Assembly (NCBI GenBank): GCA_029721515.1
Contig: CM056550.1
Location: forward strand, 28,984,619 to 29,048,618
Direction: 5' to 3'
Length of the DNA stretch: 64,000 nt
From: Synanceia verrucosa
Taxonomy: Eukaryota; Chordata; Actinopteri; Perciformes; Synanceiidae
The notes below the pieces were generated by a model that was not told the DNA's origin, searched no databases, and saw nothing but the letters and a program-made list of their open reading frames with translations. Position numbers and translations under genes: made by a program. This document shows, piece after piece, positions 49,901-58,800 of the stretch; the first letter of the stretch is position 1, and every line of letters starts with the position of its first letter.

Positions 49901-50543
49901 AACATACTATAGCATGCCAAAAAAATTAAAAAAAATATTAAAAAATGTCATCAGAAAGACTTATGGTGTGTTGATTTCATAGCATAATGTGTTGACTAAA
50001 GTTGCAAAAAAGCTATACTATAGCAAAAAAAACAAAAAACAACTAAGAGATCAAAAGATGTCAATAGAAAGATTTATTATAGTGTTGAATGATTTCATAG
50101 CACAATATGTTCAAAAAAGTGCTCTGTGTCTCCCTTAAGTGGACAGTTTGGGCCAAACACCAGCAATCACCCAGTGTCCCTCCTGTGAGGAGGTCATCTT
50201 CACAGAAACCCACAGCAGTGTGGGCCAGGCCTCATGGATGCTCTGCTTCCTGTGCACCTTTACAGGGTACGTGTTGTTGGACCAGCTAGCCTTGTTCTGT
50301 TTGAATGCTTTACTTCTGCAGATGATAGAACCAACAGACAGTGTTCGCTCATTTTTGACAGACATTTGACAGAGATTGAGTTCAGTGACACCTTTGCTGT
50401 TGGAAGGATTGAATTTGACAGCCTCTTTCCACAGGTGTGTCATAGGTTGCTGTTTAATCCCTTTCTGCATGAGAGGTCTGAGGAAGGTCCGCCACCACTG
50501 CCCCCAGTGCCATGCACACATTCACACCTACCAGCCATTTTGA
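40919..50543 (+). CDS. LITAF-domain protein with charged coiled-coil-like N-terminus, five coding exons
   Basis: Exons: 40919-41141 (acceptor ag|g before ATG, donor gtgagt), 42891-43010, 43203-43358, 50140-50266 and 50435-50543. Phases agree (1, 1, 1, 2) and give about 244 aa. Residues about 76-113 are Glu/Lys/Leu-rich (NNLCELEAIHKELEELLALR..), a likely coiled coil. The LITAF domain starts TQCPSCEEVIFTET and continues through a Trp/Leu/Phe-rich stretch into GCVIGCCLIPFCM. It ends RHHCPQCHAHIHTYQPF, so both CPxC and HxCPxC zinc knuckles are intact and surround the membrane-inserting hydrophobic segment. LITAF proteins lie on the cytosolic face of late endosomes and lysosomes (family knowledge). 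No PPxY or PTAP motif is seen, unlike classical LITAF, and the N-terminus is not the Pro-rich one of CDIP1. The exact teleost orthologue is not recognised. The first exon and start are less certain than the last four exons. Confidence 0.8.
43359..43600 (+). other. Start of LITAF-like intron 4, proto-repeat sequence
   Basis: Between the gtacgt donor and the regular array lie loosely related ACTATAG and GGCATA motifs (ATACCATGGC, GGCATACAAT, GGCATACCACGC). They look like decayed or ancestral relatives of the array unit. Confidence 0.4.
43610..50119. repeat. ~6.5-kb tandem array, about 53 copies of a ~123-bp AT-rich unit
   Basis: Each unit contains, in order, GACTTATTATAGTGTGTTGA, ATGATTTCATAGCA, ATATGTTGAATAAAGTTG, CCATACTATAGCATGCC, an A-rich linker with AAATAAAATATC, and ATGTCATCAGAAA. 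I counted about 53 occurrences of the TTATTATAG core from 43680 to 50075, a mean spacing of 123 bp. Unit variants recur: GATTTCAT/GAGTTCAT, GCACAAT/GCATAAT, AAAGTTGC/AAATTTTCC. The last three copies are degraded. The array fills LITAF-like intron 4 and ends about 20 bp before the exon at 50140. It is not CRISPR: there are no spacers and the setting is eukaryotic. Confidence 0.97.
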
Positions 50544-51120
50544 CATGGAGCTTACTATATTGAGCAACCTCTTCCTGCCCAGGACTTGGCTGTTTGACGA
50601 CATACTGATCCTGGCACCATGCCTGGAGTGTGCACTTCTGGGACAAACTGGACAAAGACTCAGTTGAATTTTACTACATGTTCACACAGTGAAAGTCACT
50701 TTGCCAAGCAGACTATCTGCATCACAGATTATGCACTTACTTACAGCTCTGAGCTTGCAAATACAAACACTATAATAATGTCTGGACTAACTAATATACC
50801 ACATACTCATAACTAAGGATCAGGGCATTTTTGCTGCTGACAATAGGCTACAGCTTCATGGTTTGTATGTCAACTATAAAACCTTTATAACCGCTTTCCT
50901 TGTCGTAATTAAAATCTGGGAACGGCCTTTATCTCAGAGGAATATGGAAATGACACTGAACATGCAAACATGGGCCTGTAGCCTGACGAGTCAGTTTTCA
51001 TTCATTGTAACACAAATCAAATGTGCCTTCTTTGATTCTTCTGTTTCTGTACTCATGGATAGTATAGTTGGAGGTATTACTTGTAAAAAATGTGCATTAT
51101 TTTGTAATTAACTCGCTGCA
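50544..51120 (+). other. 3'UTR of the LITAF-like gene
   Basis: Non-coding sequence after the stop. An ATTAAA signal is at 50908-50913 and AATAAA-like sequences occur further right near 51433 and 51640. The gene runs head-on into the 3' end of mrtfb, so the two transcripts are convergent and may overlap. Confidence 0.4.
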
Positions 51121-51988
51121 CAGGTGTCCACAGTACACCAAATTTTATTGACACATAAAGGCATACAGTTCATATATACACCTTTTTTAAGTATTTACAA
51201 AATAGAGAACCCATGGACATTACACATGTAGAAAAATATGCATTACATCTATATAAATATGTACACAATGTGCAAAACGTATGGCATACAAACGACAAGA
51301 GGCATGGCATGGGTGTTGGAGGCAGACTCTGCTACAACGAGGGATGGAAAGGTCCCCAAAAAATATACTGATTTAATTCAACGTCTTGTCTGGGTTTCAG
51401 CTTCTCCACCTAAAATATACAATATTTACGCTAATAAATGGCGCAGATGGCTGAGAACAAGCAGGACAGCTAAAGTCAACACGTGTTAACTCTTAAACTA
51501 TGGAAGTAGAGAAGCTGGCAGGAACCTTAGTGGTGCCTCCACAAACCTTTAAATTAAGAGGTTTTAAAACAAACCACTCAGCTATGAAGTGCCTTTGCTC
51601 TGAACTGTATGATTTTAGCTGTAGTAAAGGTTTTTACGTAATAAAATCAAGGCAGGATATGACATCGTACAGCATATCATGGTTGTGAGAAAAAGATTTA
51701 AAGTTGTGATTGGATGTCAGGCATCAGACACAACTGTGTATGAAGGGAAAGCAGCCATTATTGCTTTCAGCTTTCCCTGTCTTGCAGCCATGATAGCCAA
51801 TGGGAAGTGATGTCACATTGAGCATAAAACACATGCATGTGTGAATTTGTTTGTACATGTCTGATATGAAAAATAAAATAAAAAAACTCTGCACAACAGA
51901 AATATACACATGATTTTTTTTTTTACATAAGCATAAAAACAAGATCAAATTCTTCCACCCTGAAAAAGTGATAACTACCAAAATGTGA

Positions 51989-52148
51989 TATGTGTGTGTA
52001 TATATATACACACACATACACGTATATGTACGCGTATGTATATACGCGTACATATACGTGTACGTATATATATACGCGTATATATACACATACGCGTGTA
52101 TATACACGCGTATGTGTGTGTGTATATATATATATATATATACAGTGT

Positions 52149-52222
<74 letters not shown>

Positions 52223-52452
52223 TATGTGTATGTGTATATATATGTATACATATATATATATACACATATACATATGTATATACGTGTGTGTATATGTGTA
52301 TATGTATGTGTATATATATATACACACACACTTGTATATATATGTATACATATATATACAGATACATATGTATATACACACGTGTATATACATATGTATA
52401 TATACATGTATATACATATGTATATACACGTGTGTATATACATATGTATATG

Positions 52453-52483
<31 letters not shown>

Positions 52484-52731
52484 ACACGTATATACATATA
52501 TATATACATATGTATCTGTATATATATATATATATACATATGTATATATACACGTGTGTGTATATATATACATGTATATATGTATATACACATATATGTA
52601 TATATATGTATCTGTATATATACGTGTGTATAAATATACATGTATATATGTACATGTACACACACGTGTATACATATATGTATACACGTGTGTGTACATG
52701 TACACACACGTGTATGTACGTGTATACACGC

Positions 52732-52772
<41 letters not shown>
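51989..52772. repeat. 784-bp alternating pyrimidine-purine tract (TA/TG/CA/CG)
   Basis: Nearly every position alternates pyrimidine and purine in one register. The tract mixes TA, TG, CA and CG dinucleotides, for example TACGCGTA and TACACACGTGTA. Only a handful of register breaks are seen, such as CAGTG near 52143 and ACACTTG near 52330. Open frames in all six frames (up to about 330 codons of Tyr/Ile/His/Thr/Val/Cys) are a by-product of the dinucleotide composition. It ends in about 33 bp of pure TA. Confidence 0.95.
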
Positions 52773-52774
<2 letters not shown>

Positions 52775-53218
52775 CCATGGCCTTTTATGAAAACAAATTA
52801 TACACGTCAATGGGCTTAAGGAAAAAACAAAGTAGGCGCAGTGTGTAGGCTTTAGAGGGGATCTATTGGCAGAGTAGGTATATTTCCCTGTAAAAATATG
52901 TATCGTCATGTTTTCGTTAGCTTAGGATGAGTAGTTTCTTTTCGACATCCAGAGCTGGTCCACAGAGCCGACCTCCATGTTTCTATAGGAGTTCAGAAAG
53001 GACAAACCAAACACTGGCTCCAGATAGGGCCACTCTCCTACATGGTTGGCACATGGGATGAGTTTCAATTAGCTGTGATATGCAAATTCACCAGTGGATG
53101 CCTCCAGGGCCCACATTACTGCACCTTTAACAGCTGCAGTAATGTGGGGAAAAATGGGCATCTGACCAGTGGGTAACACCGGGGTCTGTTCAATGAAGCT
53201 CATAGGAAAGTAATTTAA

Positions 53219-53624
53219 ACTTGCATTCTCTCCACCAGCCAGCAGGGGATGATACTGGTGGTGAGCCTTTTTTTCTCCTGGTGTATTACCTCAACACTAT
53301 AAATACGAGTTTATGGACTGAATGGTCCTCTTCAGGATGTAATGACAGGCGAGACCTGTCAATCACATGGAAGCCACGCCCCAAAGTTTTGTGTGTTATT
53401 TTCACCATATACTTGACCGTAATTCAGTAAATGGACACTCTGCTGTATTAAAATATTATTTTAACTAACCATTCAGACCATAAACTTTTTACAGCATTTA
53501 CAGTGTACAGAGGTAATGGAGCAGGAGAGAAAAATGATCATTTTCCCATAGACTTCAATACAAACAGACTTCTTTTTGAAACCACCAGTATCTCCCCCTG
53601 CTGGCTGTTGGAGAGAATGCAAGT
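53219..53624. mobile_element. piggyBac-type MITE, 406 bp, TTAA target duplication
   Basis: It is flanked on both sides by TTAA (53215-53218 and 53625-53628). The termini are long near-identical inverted repeats: the left begins ACTTGCATTCTCTCCACCAG and the right, on the opposite strand, begins ACTTGCATTCTCTCCAACAG. Similarity extends about 45 bp through GCCAGCAGGGG and ATACTGGTGGT. No coding capacity. TTAA duplication is diagnostic of piggyBac transposition (established). Confidence 0.85.
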
Positions 53625-53699
53625 TTAATTCCTTCTGTATGGGCTTCATTGCAGTTGTTCACAAACAAACGGGTGACGTTACGATAGCTCCGTCCACTC

Positions 53700-55839
53700 T
53701 TTATATACAGTATATGCGTCTGACAAGTTTGTAGGAAAAAAAAAAAAAGAACAATGCAACACAACAAAGCACAGGAGCAGGACTGTGCAGCGTTTGGAGC
53801 AACTCTTTGTGCGCTCTCTAGTGCCCATGGACTTCATAACAGACAGAAGTGGTTAAAACGTGATTTCACTGGCGAATGATTTTGAAAGAAGAAAAACAAC
53901 AATTTAAAAAAGCAACCTTACCTCAAAGTGCCATACAGTATGCCTGCATCAATCCCAAAAGAATATCCTACTGAGACACTAAATTCAACATATGACTCTG
54001 TCAAAAAATAAACATCTAAAATTTATGACGGCTTTAAAAGTCACTCAGCCCTCTTCACTATGTATCACACCTCAAAGGTGTGTGTGCGCATTTTAGACTG
54101 TAGGACACCAGCTGGACAACACCGATAAAAACAGTAAACAGTCATCAGAAGCCTTTTTGCAAAGTTTTGAATATAGCAAATGATTTCAGAAATATTATTC
54201 TTCAGACAATTTGCGGCCGACGGCTGAGAAAGAGCTCGAGACGGCCTGCGATTAAACGTGCACATCGAGACACATGCAGAAGACAGGAAGACAAGTCCAG
54301 AAGGACACACACACAACATGCTTCATCTCTCACACTTCCACCTGGCCCGGAAACTGACTATATCACAAGTTACACACATCACTGCGTCTGATCAGTGATT
54401 ATTATTTTTTTTTTTTTAAAGACTAAACAAAATATGTCGAATGCAGAATGTTTCATCAGGTGTGCTGTGAACTTTGGGAATGATCACATCTAACTTTTTA
54501 TAACAAATCTTAACAATTCGGACGTTAACCAGTACATTTGTTGGCTCATGATGCAGTAGTTTCCTCACTCTGACACACACACACACACACACACAGAGAC
54601 AGACAGAGACAGACAGTGTCAGGATACTGTAGGGCAGCTGATATAAAGCTCATCTCTTCCAAAGACATCTTTAATCCTTCATATAACTTGTAGACCTGTT
54701 CTGGACGTGAGTCTGTCCCATAATCTGATCATTTGTTCCCTTTGGACCATTTTGTTTCACTTTACTACTGGAAGAAAAATAAGCTGCCAACTTTGAGTGA
54801 AGTCCCATTTCTTACAAAATTACATTCAAAATCAGATACTTGGACAACAACTGCAGTATCTCTGGATTGATCATGAAGTCGATCACATTGGCATTGATCA
54901 TTTCTTAGTAACGGTCACCTCGGATATGCAGAGTTCACATTACCTTGTTCTGAGGCGTGTCGTCAGTTGTCTCTGCCTCTTAAGTGCATAGCTCTCACAT
55001 AGAGGGAGGAGGATCCTCCGCTCGTCGTCCGACTGAAGTCTTTAGTCATTGGTTCATCAGCTTGACCGCAGGGTCGTGATAGGTCTGAGGAAAACAGTCA
55101 ACATCTGATACGACAGATCAGATTAGTCAGCATATATGTAGAGTACAGTTTGTGGTAGACTGGACCAGTGTGAACGGAGGCTACACCTCCTTTCAGGTAG
55201 CAATCCCTTTAAAACATAGCACAGTGACCGACTGAGCGATCATATGAAGCGGGCACCTCACGCATAATAAGTTTGACATGTAGTTACTGTTTACACAGTA
55301 AAACAGACGCAGGCTTCACACTGAGCGCTGACCAGCCACACCTCCAGTAGAAAGAGACGGCTAAAGTCATCCATTGGTAGTGTTCGGGCTCTCTGTCTGA
55401 GACAAAGTTAAGTTTGGGCTTTTAAGTATTTACAAGCAGTCCATGCTACCAGTATTGATTTGGCTCTGCTTCATCGTCTCTGTAAATGTTCCCTAAAATC
55501 ATGACATCAGACACTAACAGCGTAGTCCATTTGAAATCCCTTCATCACTAACATGACAGGTGACCATGATCACCTCAGTGATGGCGTTCCTCTGGCCGTC
55601 GGGCCTCTTTTAATGCTGTGCAAACTGCTGCTTGTAGTTTGACTTGTATCAGTGCTCTGCCTGTCCAGCCTCTCTTTGTGCAGTGGAGTGGGGATATTAC
55701 AGATGGGATGGATGGACTGGTCAGAGCGGTACGGCACTCGGCTGCCATGTGTTCCCCTCATTTTAAAATGGAAATCCCTTTTCTCCTCTTCATCCATCTC
55801 TCTCCAGACTCAGCTGCTCTGCCAACATCCACCTCTCTG
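53700..55839. other. Sequence left of the mrtfb stop; simple repeat only
   Basis: No coding exon is supported on either strand. A (CA)n run (54573-54594) followed by GAGACAGACAGAGACAGACAG is the only repeat noted. A short poly-T lies at 54408-54417. It probably belongs to the mrtfb 3'UTR. Confidence 0.45.
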
Positions 55840-58800
55840 TCAGTCCCAGTGCAGCTGCAGGTCTTGTGTGTCCAGGAAGTCCGTCGGGATGCCCAGCGGT
55901 GTGAGAGCCCCAGCAGGACCTGGTGGCATGGTGAGGTCCAGCCACTCCATGTTGTCCAGGCCTGGGTCAGACAGGCCCATGTTGAGGGAGGACGGCGAGG
56001 AGGAGTCGCAGAAGGACAGCTCCGATGTGTCCATGGGCGAGTAGGGCTGCTGGTCCATGAGCTGGGCCTGCAGCTCCTCCATCAGTCCTCGTGTGCGTGG
56101 GTCTGACGCCGGCGCTGTTTCTGCCAGCGTGCCCTCCAGGAAGGCCTCCAGCTGATTGTCTGTGGCCAGAGAGGAGAGGCTGGGCAGACCCGGGTCGATG
56201 GCAGGGCTCAGGGTGGGTGGAGGAGCTAACTGGATCTGTGGAGGCGGTCTGGAGAGAGCAGTGCTGATCGGCAGGGTGGAGATGCTTGCTGTGACCGGGA
56301 GGGTCTTACTGAGAGAGGCATGAGGGTCGGGCTGGATGAATGGAGTGATTTCTGGAGAAGAGGGATCAGAATATGGATTATTATGAGGCCTCTTGAGAAG
56401 ATAATGACAGATTCTTTTCCCATCAGACTGTGGGACTAAAAGAAGAAACTCAGCAGCTCCTGGACCCACTGATTGACACTATGGCCTTCACATTTTAAAC
56501 TGATTGTTATTTAACACAATTAATTTTATCGAGGTGGATATTGTTACAATGTTTTGTGGCAGAAGCGGGATATGCATTTTTTCATTAGTTTAGCTATTTG
56601 AAACATTAGTAAGCTACTATGAGGATCTTTAGTGTTGATTTGGCCAGACTCTGTGAGATCCCATGTGAAGGATTTCCTGGTGAAACTGTATGATTTATGC
56701 TGATCAGCCACAGAATCGGACCCGGTGGTAGATGATGAGCTTTCAGAATAACTATGGAAATGTGTTCTCGCTTGTAGGTCAGAGACTCATCAGTGGGCTA
56801 TTAACTCATTGAGTTAATAGCCCACTGCCAGTGCCAGCCGTTGTTTACAATCGAAAGTGCCTTGTGACAGCGTTTTTGCCCATTTTAAATAATATTTCAT
56901 TATTCGTATTATTCGTCTCCACTTCCTTCTTTGATCACTGTGGTGTATATTAACTCTGTATGTCCTGACTACATATCACAGAAGCCCTGAAATTTACTGA
57001 GAGGCTGTATGAGACCACGATCAGTGACCCACTGCAGAAAAAACACTTTGACGTGTTATTACATCAATGGCACTTAAAGAGTTAAGTGACATTGTGTGTT
57101 CATGACTTCTTGAATGATGAACTGGGAATGACGTATTGACAACACCAGCTTTTTATACCCCCGAATGTTGAAATTGATGCCACACAGAAAAGGGTTGTCC
57201 TTTTCTATTTTTTGGTATTGGCCCTAATATGTAAGGTGCACTGTGAAACCATTACATGGAAAACACTAAATGAGTTGTGTCTTTCACCCTAAAACAGTTG
57301 CCTCCCTATCCCAAAAAACACAGAAACAAGTGAACACCTTATGTATGAAATCCACTGAGGACCTCACAATATCCCTAACTTAATGTGATTAGTGTGTGAT
57401 CGAGCATTTTCCTGACACCATGTACTGAACTTGACCATGTTTAAACTTTGTTTTGGGTGTGTTCTGTCAGTGTGCACCTCCTCACCTCCACTCTCTATCA
57501 GGATGTCGAACAAGTCATCCATCTGCTGGCTGGTTGCCGTGGGAACCTGAAAAGACAGAGAGATCAAGAGACCGGACTCAGCAAAAATGAAGCATTCCTC
57601 AATAGGGCTGGGAACCAAACTTCGATACTTTTGTAGCACCGACCACAAAGCTCCGATCCGATATCAAAAAATTAATAATTTTTGGTGCCAAATTCAAAAT
57701 GTCTGTGAATCATGCTCTCAGGATGGGACATGTCCCCTTCAGATTCACAGAGACACCAATTTGTCCCCCCACTTTCCTTAGCATAAGGACAGACTTCGTT
57801 GGTGTAACAGCACATTAATGACACTGTAGCAGCACCAGGATCCCAGCATTTCTGACTCATGGTGCGTTCAGTTGTACATGAATGTTGGAATTTCCAAGCT
57901 CCAAGCCAGAATTTAAAACCTCAGAAAGTCAGTTTAATCTCACCAACCACACAGAATTCATGCTATCTGATACTGACATAAACAGTAGCTAGTTTACAAA
58001 TGTACAGAACTGTACATTTGTAAGGCTGGGAAGAGCTGGGAGCACTAAACTTTGAGGTTAAGATGATCTGAGCTCCAATTTCTGACTTCCAGTGAACACA
58101 CCATCAGGTAAACAGTCACTCCCCAGGGTCCTAAAGAGGACCTGGTAGCCACCAATGCTGATGATTATCATCATACCATTGTCTAGTATGTCTACCATGA
58201 TAAAGCCTGAATTACATAAAAATAACTTATTGAGTTGATAATAATAATAACTAGAAAAGCACTCAGAGAGCACAGACCGCAACCAAGGCGCCAGAGACTT
58301 TTTTATTATTTAAAGTTACCCCGCCACCAAGGAGGTTATGTTTTGACCAGGGTTTGTTTGTCCGTTTGCAAAGTAACTCAAAAAGTTATGGACAGATTTT
58401 GATGAAATTTTCAGGCGTGACCTTACTTAAAATTGATCAATTTGTGGTGGTGCCGTTGAATCGTATCCGATCACCAATTAGTCAGTTTGAAATTAGGCCA
58501 CTTCTGACCCTTTTGTCAAAATCTGTCCACAACTTTTTGAATTATTTTGCAAAACAACAAACAAATAAACAAACCCCGGTGAAAACATAACCTCCTTGGA
58601 GGAGGTAATAATAATGATAATACAGTAATATTGATGATGACAATAATTAAAGCCTAAATTACACAAAAATAATTTGAGGTATCGAAAAAAGTATTGTTCT
58701 GGAACCGGTATTGAAACAAAGGTTTTGAAATTGGCATTGTATCAAAAAATTTTGACCGATACCCAGCCCTATTCCTCAAGGCTGAACTTTGTTTAAAGTG

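Larger units (their letters stand above)
51125..55839 (-). other. mrtfb: Probable mrtfb 3'UTR
   Basis: To the left of the mrtfb stop no other gene is seen. The first clear minus-strand AATAAA I find is at 51149-51144 (TTTATT on plus), which would give a 3'UTR of about 4.7 kb. Long 3'UTRs are known for MRTF genes. An undetected earlier signal variant could make it much shorter, so the extent is inference. Confidence 0.4.

Noticed and set aside
43610..50119. CRISPR-like reading of the regular repeats
   Set aside because: Units are contiguous ~123-bp copies without unique spacers, and the locus is a vertebrate intron.
51724..52909. Overlapping ORFs of 213-328 codons made of Tyr, Ile, His, Thr, Val and Cys on both strands
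   Set aside because: They are a product of the alternating dinucleotide tract, which lacks stop codons in most frames. No protein-like composition.
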